From Arthrobacter ramosus (GTDB lineage: Bacteria > Actinomycetota > Actinomycetes > Actinomycetales > Micrococcaceae), in assembly GCF_039535095.1 (NCBI RefSeq), contig NZ_BAAAWN010000001.1, positions 3,782,001-3,846,000 on the forward strand: a stretch of 64,000 bases of DNA, read 5' to 3'. The position numbers and the translations under genes were made by a program. Shown one piece after another: positions 50,775 through 59,728 of the stretch (positions are counted from its first letter, which is position 1; every line of letters begins with the position of its first letter). The notes under the pieces were generated by a model. The model was not told the DNA's origin, ran no database searches, and saw nothing but the letters and a program-made list of their open reading frames with translations.

Positions 50775-50843
50775 CGAGATCGTGGGTGTGGCCCGCGAGC
50801 TGCGTTCGGGAACGCAGTCCACGGCCCGCACCCACGATCTCGA
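50775..50843. repeat. Palindromic repeat, family B (copy 2)
   Basis: CGAGATCGTGGGTG (50775-50788) pairs with 50830-50843. An inner hairpin CTGCGTTC/GAACGCAG lies within. Outer and inner stems match the copy at 11020-11075. It lies between cutC and the thioesterase gene on the same strand, as a likely terminator. Confidence 0.75.
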
Positions 50844-50864
50844 GCGGACAGGAGCGGACCGGAG

Positions 50865-51293
50865 CTAGGGCCGATAGGGCGCCAACTGTTCCTTCTGCTC
50901 GGGAGTGAGCCTGCGGACGCGGCCCGTGGACTCGTCGACGAATGCCAGATGGGTACTGGCGTTGACGCAGTCCTGGCCGGTCACGGGATCCTTGATCACG
51001 TAATGGAGGTCAAAACTTGCCCCCTTCACGGCGCCCACCCAGATCTCAACCACTGCCGGAATGTTCCGGTATTCCAAGGTCCGGACGTACCGGACCTTGT
51101 GCTCCACCACAAGGGTCATGACCCCGTCTTCAACGGAGTCGAAAACGGAGACCGGCGGTTCCACCCCGGGCAGTCCGGCACCGCGGGGCGGACCGAAGGC
51201 TGCGATGCGAGCCTCCTCGAGCATGCGCACGATCTGGACGTTGTTGATGTGCCCGTAAGCGTCCATGTCTCCCCAACGCATTGGCACCAGCAC
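50865..51293 (-). CDS. Acyl-CoA thioesterase (4HBT hot-dog fold)
   Basis: 142 residues. The hot-dog motif MRWGDMDAYGHINNVQIVR holds the catalytic Asp of the 4-hydroxybenzoyl-CoA thioesterase group (YbgC/FadM-like). HKVRYVRTLEYRNI and THLAFVDESTGRVRRL complete the fold. The GTG at 51293 has no clear ribosome site. The frame stays open upstream to the ABC transporter end but without another start, so translation may depend on the ABC genes 81 bases upstream. Substrate unknown. Confidence 0.85.
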   Translation of the reverse strand: MLVPMRWGDMDAYGHINNVQIVRMLEEARIAAFGPPRGAGLPGVEPPVSVFDSVEDGVMTLVVEHKVRYVRTLEYRNIPAVVEIWVGAVKGASFDLHYVIKDPVTGQDCVNASTHLAFVDESTGRVRRLTPEQKEQLAPYRP

Positions 51294-51373
51294 CGTGATG
51301 CGCTGGGCGGGGGCTGTCTCCGGAGTTTCCGTAGCGTTCGGATCCTCCCCGGCCGCTATTCCGGTATCCGCGC

Positions 51374-53470
51374 TCAGCTGTGCACCACCGTCGAGTCATC
51401 CACAACGGCTTCCCCGGCATCCTCACCAGCAAACTGCGACATGTAGAGGCGGTAGTACGCGCCCTGCGATGCGAGCAGTTGGTTGTGGTTGCCCTGCTCC
51501 ACGATGCTGCCGTTTTCCATCACCAGGATGGTGTCGGCGTCGCGGATGGTGGACAAGCGGTGGGCGATGACAAAGCTGGTGCGATCCGTGCGGAGGGCAG
51601 CCATGGCCTTCTGCAACAGCAGCTCGGTGCGGGTGTCGACGGAGCTTGTGGCCTCGTCCAGGATCAACAGCGAGGGATCGGAAACGAAGGCCCGCGCGAT
51701 GGTGATGAGCTGCTTTTCGCCCGCACTGACGTTGTTGCCTTCCTCGTCGATGATGGTCTGGTACCCATCCGGCAAGGCGCGCACGAAGCGGTCCACGTAC
51801 GTGGCCTTGGCCGCCTCCATGATCTGTTCCTCGGTGGCGTCGAGGTTGCCGTACTTGATGTTGTCGTAAATGGTGCCGCCGAACAGCCAAGCGTCCTGAA
51901 GCACCATTCCCACCTTGGAGCGAAGCTCGGAACGGCTCAGCTCCTTGATGTCCACCCCGTCCAGGGTGATACGCCCCGAATTGAGCTCGTAGAACCGCAT
52001 GATGAGGTTGACCAGGGTGGTCTTGCCCGCACCTGTGGGTCCGACAATCGCCACGGTGTGTCCAGGCTCCGCGCTGAGGGAAAGGCTCTCGATGAGCGCC
52101 TTGTCGGCAACATAGCTGAAGGACACGTTCTCGAACTCGACGTGGCCGTCCGTGCGCGGGGGCAGGTGACGGGCCGCGTTCTCCGGCATTTCCTCATCGG
52201 CATCCAGGAACTCGAAAACGCGCTCAGCGGAAGCCACACCGGACTGGAGCATGTTGGCCATGCCGGCGATCTGGCCGAGGGGCTGGGTGAATTCACGCGA
52301 GTACTGGATGAACGCCGTGGCGTCGCCAAGGCTCATGGAACCGGAAGCCACACGCAAACCACCGACGACGGCGATGCCCACGTAGCTGAGGTAGGAGACG
52401 AAGTTCATGGCCGGGAAAATGATCCCGGAAACGAACTGTGCCCCGAACGAGGCCTTGTAGAGGGCTTCGTTGCGTTCGTCGAAACGCTCCAGCATGTCCG
52501 CGTCACGCCCGAAGACCTTGACGAGCTCGTGGCCGGAGAACGATTCCTCGATCTGGCCGTTGAGCGAGCCGGTGTTCTTCCACTGGGCGGCGAAGAGCTT
52601 CTGGCTGCGCGAGCCGATCACGCCGGCAAGGACACCGGAGAGCGGCAAGGCCACCAGCGCGATCAGGGCGAGTTGCCAGGAAACGATGAACATCATGATG
52701 GTGATGCCGAAGACCGTCAGCACCGAGCTGACCAGCTGCGCGAACGCCTGCTGCAGCCCTTGCTGGACGTTGTCGACGTCGTTGGTCACGCGGGAGAGGA
52801 TGTCACCGCGCTGGCGGGTGTCGAAGTAGTTCAGGGGCAAGCGGTTGAGCTTGGCCTGGACGTCGTTGCGGAGCCGGTTGATGACCTTCATGACGATCTT
52901 GTTCAGGATGTAGCCCTGGGCCCACAGGAAGATGTTGGCCACGAAGTACATCACAAGCACGATCGAGATCAGGAACGTGAGCTTGGAGAAGTTGATCCCG
53001 TTGGTGAGCTCCATCTTGGAGACCATGTCCGCGAAGTTGTTCTGGCCGGCCTGGCGGAGTCCTTCGGCGAAGGCCGCTTGGCTCACTCCGGGAGGCAATT
53101 GCTTGCCCATGACGCCGCCGAAGATGACGTCCATGGCGCTGCCGAGGATCTTCGGGGCGATGACGTTCAGGACGACGGAGACCACCACGAGGCCGATGAC
53201 GAAGACCACCCCGGCAGCCTCCGGCTTGAGCAGCCCGAGGAGCCGCTTGGCCGACGGTCCGAAAGCCTTGGCCTTCTTGGCCGGCAGGTTGCCGAACATG
53301 CCGCCGTCGGCTTCGCCTGGCGTGTATTCGGTTTCCTCGATGTCGTCATCTTCCACGGCTGTTACGGCACCGGCTGCGGCTGCATCTTTTGCTTCCGCAG
53401 CTTCGCGGGCAGCCTTCGCTGCGTCGGCTTTCGCGGCCCAGCCGCGCTTTTGCTGATTCTGTTCGCTCAT
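51374..53470 (-). CDS. ABC exporter half-transporter with canonical ATPase site
   Basis: 698 residues: an Ala-rich 80-residue N-terminus, six membrane helices (about 85-430) and an ATPase domain. Walker A GPTGAGKTTLV, signature VSAGEKQLITIARAF, Walker B with catalytic Glu LLILDEATSSVD, and H-loop VIAHRLSTI are all consensus. It overlaps the partner gene by 4 bases. The two form a heterodimer of the BmrCD/TmrAB kind, in which this subunit supplies the Walker motifs and catalytic Glu of the active site. Drug or lipid export is likely. Confidence 0.9.
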   Translation of the reverse strand: MSEQNQQKRGWAAKADAAKAAREAAEAKDAAAAGAVTAVEDDDIEETEYTPGEADGGMFGNLPAKKAKAFGPSAKRLLGLLKPEAAGVVFVIGLVVVSVVLNVIAPKILGSAMDVIFGGVMGKQLPPGVSQAAFAEGLRQAGQNNFADMVSKMELTNGINFSKLTFLISIVLVMYFVANIFLWAQGYILNKIVMKVINRLRNDVQAKLNRLPLNYFDTRQRGDILSRVTNDVDNVQQGLQQAFAQLVSSVLTVFGITIMMFIVSWQLALIALVALPLSGVLAGVIGSRSQKLFAAQWKNTGSLNGQIEESFSGHELVKVFGRDADMLERFDERNEALYKASFGAQFVSGIIFPAMNFVSYLSYVGIAVVGGLRVASGSMSLGDATAFIQYSREFTQPLGQIAGMANMLQSGVASAERVFEFLDADEEMPENAARHLPPRTDGHVEFENVSFSYVADKALIESLSLSAEPGHTVAIVGPTGAGKTTLVNLIMRFYELNSGRITLDGVDIKELSRSELRSKVGMVLQDAWLFGGTIYDNIKYGNLDATEEQIMEAAKATYVDRFVRALPDGYQTIIDEEGNNVSAGEKQLITIARAFVSDPSLLILDEATSSVDTRTELLLQKAMAALRTDRTSFVIAHRLSTIRDADTILVMENGSIVEQGNHNQLLASQGAYYRLYMSQFAGEDAGEAVVDDSTVVHS

Positions 53471-55200
53471 GCCACTTCCTCCGCGCTCAGCTGGGATTCG
53501 ACGATCTCCTGGTACGTGGGTGATGTTTCCAAGAGTTCTTCATGGGTGCCGCGGTCAACGATTCTGCCGTTGTCCAGGACCAGGATCTGGTCCGCGTCCG
53601 CAATGGTCGAGACGCGCTGGGCCACGATGATGACCGTGGCATCCTGCGTCTTTTCCTTCAACGCCCTCCGAAGGCGGGCGTCCGTGGCCACATCCAAGGC
53701 CGAGAACGAGTCGTCAAAGAGGTAGACCGTGGGCTGCGTCACCAAGGCCCGGGCGATGCAGAGGCGCTGTCTCTGGCCGCCGGAGACGTTGGTGCCGCCC
53801 TGGGCCACCCGGCGGTTCAGGCCGGAGGACTTTTCCATGACGAAGTCCTTGGCCTGGGCAGTTTCCAGCGCATCCCAGAGTTCCTGGTCCGTCGCGTCGG
53901 TCTTGCCGAAGCGCAGGTTGTGCTCGATAGTTCCGGAGAACAAATACGGCTTCTGCGGCACGGTGGCCACGCGACTGGTGATTTCGTCGCGGTCCAGGCT
54001 GGTGACCGGGACGCCGTCGAGCAATACATCGCCTGACGCGACGTCGTACAGGCGCGGCAGGAGCGACACCAAGGTGGTCTTGCCTGCGCCGGTGGAGCCG
54101 ATGATGGCGAGGGTCTGGCCCGGCTCCGCGGTGAAGGAAATGTTGCTCAACACGGGAGCTTCAGCGCCAGGGTATTTGAAAGTGACATCGCGGAATTCAA
54201 CGCGACCCTTCTTTTCCGCGGGCGCTACGGGCGCCTTCGGATCGTGGATGGAGGGTTCGACGTCGAGGACCTCGCCGATGCGGTCCGCACACACGGAGGC
54301 GCGTGGGATCATCATGGCCATGAAGGTACCCATCATGACGGCCATGAGGATCTGCAGGAGGTATTGCAGGAAGGCAGTCAAGGAACCCACCTGCATGTTG
54401 CCCGCGTCCACCCTTTGACCGCCGAACCACAGCACTGCCGCCGTGGAAAGGTGCAGAATCATTCCGATGGCCGGGAACATCAAGACAAACAGGTTGCCGA
54501 TCTTGACCGAAACCAAGGTGAGGTCCTTGTTGGCGTCGCCGAAGCGCTTGGCCTCGTACGGTTCACGAACGAAGGCACGGACCACGCGAATACCGATGAT
54601 CTGTTCGCGAAGGACGCCGTTGATGACGTCGATCTTCTTCTGCATGGAGCGGAAGAGCGGCATGAGCCTGACCACGAGGTAACCAACCACGGCCACCAGG
54701 ACGGGCACCGAGACCCAGACGAGCCACGAGAGGCTGAGGTCCTCGCGCAAGGCCATGATGATGCCGCCAACGCACATGATGGGCGTGGACACCATGAAGT
54801 TCAGGCCCATCAGCATGAGCATCTGGACTTGCTGGACGTCATTGGTGCCGCGGGTGATCAGCGTCGGTGCGCCGAAGCTGTTGACGTCCTTGGCCGAGAA
54901 GCTGCTGACCTTGCGGAAGACGTCCCTGCGCAAGTCGCGGCCCATGGCCATGGCCACGCGGGATCCGAAATAAACCCCTGCGATGGCCGCAATGACCTGG
55001 CCGAGCGCGACCGCGAGCATCAGGGCTCCGGTTTGCCAGATGTAGTTGGTATCCCCCCGGGATACCCCTTCATCGATGATTTTTGCGTTGAGGCTTGGAA
55101 GGTAAAGGGTGGCAATGGTAGACGCCAACTGGAAGATGATAACGGCCAGTATCTGCGGCAAATACGGCTTGGAGTAGCGCCGTATCAGGGTGACAAGCAT
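53467..55200 (-). CDS. ABC exporter half-transporter with degenerate ATPase site
   Basis: 577 residues from the ATG at 55200 (AAGGA 9 bases before; a GTG at 55206 is closer than usual to that site). Six membrane helices and an ATPase domain with Walker A GSTGAGKTTLV and signature NVSGGQRQRL. The catalytic Glu after Walker B is Asp (VYLFDDSFSALD) and the H-loop His is Gln (IIVAQRVSTI). This pairing of one degenerate and one canonical site is typical of heterodimeric exporters. First gene of the pair; AT-rich upstream region. Confidence 0.9.
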   Translation of the reverse strand: MLVTLIRRYSKPYLPQILAVIIFQLASTIATLYLPSLNAKIIDEGVSRGDTNYIWQTGALMLAVALGQVIAAIAGVYFGSRVAMAMGRDLRRDVFRKVSSFSAKDVNSFGAPTLITRGTNDVQQVQMLMLMGLNFMVSTPIMCVGGIIMALREDLSLSWLVWVSVPVLVAVVGYLVVRLMPLFRSMQKKIDVINGVLREQIIGIRVVRAFVREPYEAKRFGDANKDLTLVSVKIGNLFVLMFPAIGMILHLSTAAVLWFGGQRVDAGNMQVGSLTAFLQYLLQILMAVMMGTFMAMMIPRASVCADRIGEVLDVEPSIHDPKAPVAPAEKKGRVEFRDVTFKYPGAEAPVLSNISFTAEPGQTLAIIGSTGAGKTTLVSLLPRLYDVASGDVLLDGVPVTSLDRDEITSRVATVPQKPYLFSGTIEHNLRFGKTDATDQELWDALETAQAKDFVMEKSSGLNRRVAQGGTNVSGGQRQRLCIARALVTQPTVYLFDDSFSALDVATDARLRRALKEKTQDATVIIVAQRVSTIADADQILVLDNGRIVDRGTHEELLETSPTYQEIVESQLSAEEVA

Positions 55201-55350
55201 GCCCACGGATCCTTAATGAGAGTGTGCGCGAATGAATTAATACATTGATAGCAGCAGGCGCTGACAGTATTAGTCCCTCAACTCTACGAAATCCGTTGCC
55301 TCAGCGAAATATCGATAGCCGAATATCATCCTTGCGGCGTAGCTGGGCGT

Positions 55351-57390
55351 TTAGCCCGCGTGCCGGCCGGTTTCCCCTGCCCTCGAGGCGTCGCCGGCGA
55401 GGAGCAGCAACGCAGCCCTTTCCTGGCGGCGGCGTTCACGCTTGAGTTCCCTGCGCAGCGCGGCCAACTCCTCGGCGATCCGGGACTGCTCGACGGCGGT
55501 GGCTTGCTGTTCGTGGACGCGGACCTGGAGCTCGCGCTGGGCCCTGCTTAGCTGAAGCTGTTGCTCGGCCAGCAAGCGTTGGGTGCGGGCAAGCTGGTCC
55601 TGGACCTCGCGCAGGCCGGCGGCAGGATCAGGACGTTCCTGCGTCAGGATCCGGGCAAACTCCAGGTCCAGGTCATCGTGCTCTTTCTCGGCTGCCGCAC
55701 GGGCGCGGCTTGCGCCCAAGGGGGTGCCGCCGTCGTCGGCTGCTTGGGCGAACTCAGCGGATTCGACAACCGGAAGCGCGGAGGTGTCCAGAGTCATGCC
55801 GGCCTCGCCGGATGCGTTCGCCAACAGCTCCTTCTCCGGCGATGCATCCACGGTCTTCCGCAGCGGGACTTCCTTGATGAACAGCACGGCGATGAACGCG
55901 ACCAGGGCAATGACTGCGGAGATCAGGAAGATCTGGGCGGTCGCGTCGCCATAGGCGGCACGCATGATGTCGCGGATCGGGGCCGGCAAGTCCGTCAGGT
56001 CCATGCTCGCGTTGCTGGAACCGCCGCTTACCGGGATGTGGGCAGCCGCGAGGCCCTGGGTGGCAAGGTCCTTGACGTGCGTGGCCATGATGGCACCGAG
56101 CACCGAAACGCCGATCGCACCGCCGACGGAGCGGAAGAACGCCACGGACGCGCTGGCCGTGCCGATGTCCTGGGCGCGGACGGTGTTCTGGACCGCGAGG
56201 ACCAGGTTCTGCATCAGCAAGCCAAGGCCCAGGCCGAAGATGGCGGTGTAGCAGCAGGTGATCCACAGCGCCGTGGTGTGGTCGATGGTGCCGGTGAAGG
56301 CAAGGCCGCCAGCCAGCAGCACAGTACCCGCCAGGAGGAAGCGCTTCCACTTGCCGAAGCGGCTGATGAGCTGGCCGGAAGCCACCGAGCCCAAAAGGTT
56401 GCCCGCAATCATGGGCAGCGTCAGAAGGCCTGCCTCGGTGGGCGTGGCGCCACGGGCTACCTGGAAGTACTGGCCCAGGAAGGTGGAGGAGCTGAACATC
56501 GCGATACCCACGGCCACGGAGGCCAGGATCGCCAAAGCGGTGGTGCGCTGCGAGATGATCTTCAGCGGGATGATGGGCTGGGCCACTTTGGATTCGACCA
56601 GGACCAGCAGGGCCAGCAGAAGTACGCCGCCGCCGACCATGAGGGCGGACTGCCAGGAGATCCAGTCGTAGTAGTCCGGGTTGCCGGCGAAGGAAACCCA
56701 GATAAGGAGCAGGCTTACGCCCGAGGTCAGCAGGATGGAGCCGAGCCAGTCGATCTTGGCCGGGCGCTTGATGTGCTGGATCTTGAGGGTCACCTGGAGC
56801 AGGATGAGCGCGACGACGGCGAGCGGCACGCAGACGAAGAACGTCCAGCGCCAGCCGAGCGGGCTGTCAACGATGAAGCCGCCGAGGAGCGGGCCGCCTG
56901 CTGTACCGACCGCCATGACTGCGCCCATGTAGCCCGAGTACTTGCCACGGTCCCGCGGCGGAATCATGGTGCCGATGATCGCTTGGGCCAGAGCGGTGAG
57001 GCCGCCCAAGGCGATGCCCTGGATGACGCGGGCGGTCAGCAGGAAGGGAATGCTCATGGAGAAGCCGGCCATGACCGAGCCGGCCACGAAAATCACGATG
57101 CTCAGCTGGACCAGGAGCTTCTTGTCGAAGAGGTCGGCGAGCTTGCCCCAGATGGGCGTGGTGGCGGCGTTGGCCAGAAGCGCGGCCGTGATGACCCACG
57201 CGAAGTCTGTTTGGGTGCCGTGGAGATCGGACATGATGGTCGGCAGGGCGTTGGCCACGATGGTGCTGCTCAGGATAGCGGTGAAGAATGCCGCGAGGAG
57301 GCCCGTCAAGGCCTCCATGATCTGGCGGTGCGTCATGGGCGCGGATGACGCCGGCACCGCCGTCGAACGTTCTTGTATTCGGGTTGCCAT
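55351..57390 (-). CDS. DHA2-family drug exporter with a C-terminal coiled coil
   Basis: 679 residues from the ATG at 57390 (GGAG upstream). Fourteen membrane helices over residues 20-510, EmrB/QacA type (FFTAILSSTIVANALPTIM; motif A-like WGKLADLFDKK; ARVIQGIALGGLTALAQAII). After the last helix about 160 cytoplasmic residues follow, of which about 585-665 form a charged heptad-rich coiled coil (LARTQRLLAEQQLQLSRAQR). Such a tail is unusual for DHA2. Directly downstream of marR, 11 bases after its stop, so repression by MarR is likely. Confidence 0.88.
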   Translation of the reverse strand: MATRIQERSTAVPASSAPMTHRQIMEALTGLLAAFFTAILSSTIVANALPTIMSDLHGTQTDFAWVITAALLANAATTPIWGKLADLFDKKLLVQLSIVIFVAGSVMAGFSMSIPFLLTARVIQGIALGGLTALAQAIIGTMIPPRDRGKYSGYMGAVMAVGTAGGPLLGGFIVDSPLGWRWTFFVCVPLAVVALILLQVTLKIQHIKRPAKIDWLGSILLTSGVSLLLIWVSFAGNPDYYDWISWQSALMVGGGVLLLALLVLVESKVAQPIIPLKIISQRTTALAILASVAVGIAMFSSSTFLGQYFQVARGATPTEAGLLTLPMIAGNLLGSVASGQLISRFGKWKRFLLAGTVLLAGGLAFTGTIDHTTALWITCCYTAIFGLGLGLLMQNLVLAVQNTVRAQDIGTASASVAFFRSVGGAIGVSVLGAIMATHVKDLATQGLAAAHIPVSGGSSNASMDLTDLPAPIRDIMRAAYGDATAQIFLISAVIALVAFIAVLFIKEVPLRKTVDASPEKELLANASGEAGMTLDTSALPVVESAEFAQAADDGGTPLGASRARAAAEKEHDDLDLEFARILTQERPDPAAGLREVQDQLARTQRLLAEQQLQLSRAQRELQVRVHEQQATAVEQSRIAEELAALRRELKRERRRQERAALLLLAGDASRAGETGRHAG

Positions 57391-57401
57391 TGCTGCTGCT
57401 C

Positions 57402-57884
57402 CTAAGCTGTGTGGTTCGAGTGGTGGGAGCCGGCCGCCGTTGCCCGGACTGAGTGGTTGAGTGATGTGGTCAATTTCTCGAGGACCTGCCCTGCCTCCAG
57501 GGCGTCTTCCTCGCTCCACTCCGCGAGGTAGGCGCGTAAATTGAGGCTGCGCTGTTCTTCGAAGTCCCGGACCTTCTCAATCCCGGTTTCGGACAAGGCC
57601 ACCAATTGTGCCCGCCCATCGGCGGGATCGGGGCGCCGGACCACCAGACCGAGTTCCTCCAGTTCGGCGATGTGCCTGCTGAGGACCGGGGGGCTGACCC
57701 CGAGGCGGGAGGCAAGCTTCGTGGCCCGGGACTCCCCTTCGCCGATGAAGCGCATGACGCCCTGCAGGGCGAATCCGACGTCGGCATCCTTTGCGATGTT
57801 CGCGGTCACGATGCAACGCAGTACCCGCTGCAGATCGAAAATCTGATGGACGAGTTCGGTTGCTGTGCTGGATGCGACAGCCAT
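57402..57884 (-). CDS. MarR-family regulator
   Basis: 160 residues from the ATG at 57884 (GAGG 8 bases before). Winged helix at about 45-110: ESRATKLASRLGVSPPVLSR (recognition helix) and wing LGLVVRRPDPADGRAQLVAL, flanked by dimerisation helices. MarR proteins repress exporter genes and release DNA on binding phenolic or drug-like ligands. A 7+7-base inverted repeat lies upstream and the exporter follows 11 bases after the stop, so the pair is an autoregulated efflux operon. Confidence 0.9.
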   Translation of the reverse strand: MAVASSTATELVHQIFDLQRVLRCIVTANIAKDADVGFALQGVMRFIGEGESRATKLASRLGVSPPVLSRHIAELEELGLVVRRPDPADGRAQLVALSETGIEKVRDFEEQRSLNLRAYLAEWSEEDALEAGQVLEKLTTSLNHSVRATAAGSHHSNHTA

Positions 57885-57904
57885 GGAAGACACCTCACTT
57901 TTGT

Positions 57905-57945
57905 TTGCCTAAAGCAACTATACGCCAAAATGATTGCTTTGGGAA
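57905..57945 (-). promoter_or_regulatory. Candidate MarR operator
   Basis: Inverted half-sites CCTAAAGCAA (57908-57917) and TTGCTTTGGG (57934-57943), differing at one base, around a 16-base spacer. AAAGCAA/TTGCTTT is the perfect core. It lies 21 bases before the marR start in an AT-rich stretch fitting a promoter. Confidence 0.6.
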
Positions 57946-57976
57946 ACTAATGATGTGTGAGGTGCGTTAAACACCA

Positions 57977-58041
57977 AGCGCGAACTGGCAGGTAATGCCC
58001 TCATCTTTCGAAAAACGGGTCATTATCTGCCAGCTCGCGCT
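57977..58041. repeat. Palindromic repeat, family A-like (copy 3, divergent)
   Basis: Arms around AGCGCGAACTGGCAGGTAAT (57977-58000) and its near complement (58017-58041) with about three mismatches. The AACTGGCA..TAATG block also occurs in the 49937-50002 copy. It begins 23 bases beyond the stop of the TPP-enzyme gene, so it likely terminates that operon. Confidence 0.65.
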
Positions 58042-58063
58042 GGGGTGTGAAGCGTCTGGAGTG

Positions 58064-59728
58064 TCAGTCGCCCAAGTGCGTGGGGCCGAACATCTTCAGG
58101 AGGGTTTCAACCACGACGACGTTGGGGCCGTCCGCGGCGAAGCTTTCCTTGAGCGCGTCCCCGACGTCGCCCGGGGCCACTCTGCGGGCCGGGACGCCGA
58201 AGGCCTCGGCGAGCTTGACGAAGTCCGGGCGGGCGAGCTCGGTTGCCGTGGCCTTGCCGAAGGCACCTACCATGTATTCGCGCAGGATGCCGTAGCCGCC
58301 GTCGTCCACGATCAGCCACGTGACCGGGACGTTGTGCTGCTTGGCGGTGGCCAGCTCGGAGATCGAGTACATGGAGGATCCATCGCCGGAGACCGCCAGC
58401 ACGCGGCCGGGTTTGCCCACGGTTTCCAGTCCAACGGCACCGCCGATGGCCGCCGGGAAGCCGTAGCCGAGGCCCCCGGCGCCCTGGGCCGAGTGGAACT
58501 GGCCCTCGCGGGAATCCCAGCAGCTCCATCCCCAGTACGCGGAGATCGTCATGTCCCAGAAGGTCTGCATGTCCGCCGGAACGGCTTCGCGGATGTCGGC
58601 CATGAACTTCAGTTCCTTGCCGAGGTCCTGCTCTTCAAGTCGAGCCCTGACCTTGGCCAGGGACTCCTTGACGAGGTCCTCGGGAGTCGTGCCGTGCCAG
58701 TCCGGCGCCGCCGCCGTCGCAGACAGTGCCTCATCCAAGGCAGAATCGAGGGCGGCAAGGGCCTGGCCGGCGTCAGCGCGGATGCCCAGGCCGGGCCGGT
58801 TGGACTCCAGGACCCGGGGTTCGGCGTCGATCTGGATGATGCGCCCGCGCGGCTCGAAGGTGAAGTAGTTGGACGTCACCTCGCCCAGGGAGGAACCGAT
58901 GACGATCAGCACGTCGGCGTCCTCGAGGACATCGGTCATGTGGCGGTCTTCGATCCAGGACTGCATGGACAGCTCGTGGGTCCACGGGAACGCCCCGTTG
59001 CCACCGGGCGTGCAGATCACCGGGGCGCGGAGTTTCTCGGCGATCGACAAGAGCGACTTCTCGGCCCTGCCACGGCGCGTGCCGCCGCCGGCGATGATCG
59101 CCGGACGCTCCGCCGTCGAGAGCCATTTGACGGCTTCGCGGATCAGCTCCACGCGCGGCGGGTTGTCGGCCGCTTCGGCGAGGGCGTCCTCCACCGGCGG
59201 GACCATGATGGGGTCCAGGAGCACGTTCTGCGGAATTTCGATCCACACCGGGCCCTGGGGAGAGGAAATGGCCTCGGTCCAGGCATCCTGGATGGCCGAG
59301 GGAATCCCGGACGCGTGCTGGATGAGGCGTTGGCTCTTGGTGACGTTCGCGGCAGAGGCCTTCTGGTCATCGAGCTGGTGCAGCATGCCCTTCCGGCGCG
59401 CCCCCAGGCCCTCCAAGGGGATCTGGCTCGCCACGACCACCATCGGCACGCCGGTGGCATACGCTTCCTGCAGGCCGGCCAAGGACGTCAACGCGCCGGG
59501 ACCGGTGGACAGGAACAGCACTCCGACCTCGCCCGTGGCACGGGAATACCCGTCCGCGGCGAAAGCCGAGTTGTTCTCCACGCGGGAGGACACGAAGTGC
59601 AGATTGCCGCGGCCCATGGCGTCGAACAGGCCCAGGGCGTGCTGGCCCGGGATCCCGAAGACCGTCTTGGCACCGAGCGCTTCAAGGGTCTCGACGACGA
59701 GGTCGCCGCCATTGCGCTGATCCGTCAC
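58064..59728 (-). CDS. Thiamine-diphosphate-dependent enzyme (acetolactate-synthase/2-oxo-acid decarboxylase type)
   Basis: 554 residues from a GTG at 59728 that overlaps the ureohydrolase stop (GTGA). The three-domain TPP fold is complete: catalytic Glu in [20 protein letters not shown], central domain [12 protein letters not shown], and the TPP/Mg motif SGDGSSMYS followed by [12 protein letters not shown]. There is no partner regulatory subunit, so anabolic acetolactate synthase is unlikely. Coupling to an agmatinase-family enzyme recalls the arginine transaminase route, where AruI decarboxylates 2-ketoarginine. That assignment is inference; benzoylformate or other oxo-acid decarboxylases remain possible. 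Confidence 0.82.
   Translation of the reverse strand: MTDQRNGGDLVVETLEALGAKTVFGIPGQHALGLFDAMGRGNLHFVSSRVENNSAFAADGYSRATGEVGVLFLSTGPGALTSLAGLQEAYATGVPMVVVASQIPLEGLGARRKGMLHQLDDQKASAANVTKSQRLIQHASGIPSAIQDAWTEAISSPQGPVWIEIPQNVLLDPIMVPPVEDALAEAADNPPRVELIREAVKWLSTAERPAIIAGGGTRRGRAEKSLLSIAEKLRAPVICTPGGNGAFPWTHELSMQSWIEDRHMTDVLEDADVLIVIGSSLGEVTSNYFTFEPRGRIIQIDAEPRVLESNRPGLGIRADAGQALAALDSALDEALSATAAAPDWHGTTPEDLVKESLAKVRARLEEQDLGKELKFMADIREAVPADMQTFWDMTISAYWGWSCWDSREGQFHSAQGAGGLGYGFPAAIGGAVGLETVGKPGRVLAVSGDGSSMYSISELATAKQHNVPVTWLIVDDGGYGILREYMVGAFGKATATELARPDFVKLAEAFGVPARRVAPGDVGDALKESFAADGPNVVVVETLLKMFGPTHLGD

Noticed and set aside
51130..51432. Leftward 100-codon frame linking the ABC exporter to the thioesterase
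   Set aside because: Shadow frame in different phase; the thioesterase motif is read from 51293 to 50865.
58064..59728. Anabolic acetolactate synthase (ilvB)
   Set aside because: No ilvN or ilvC neighbour, and it is coupled to an agmatinase-family gene, so a catabolic oxo-acid enzyme is more likely.
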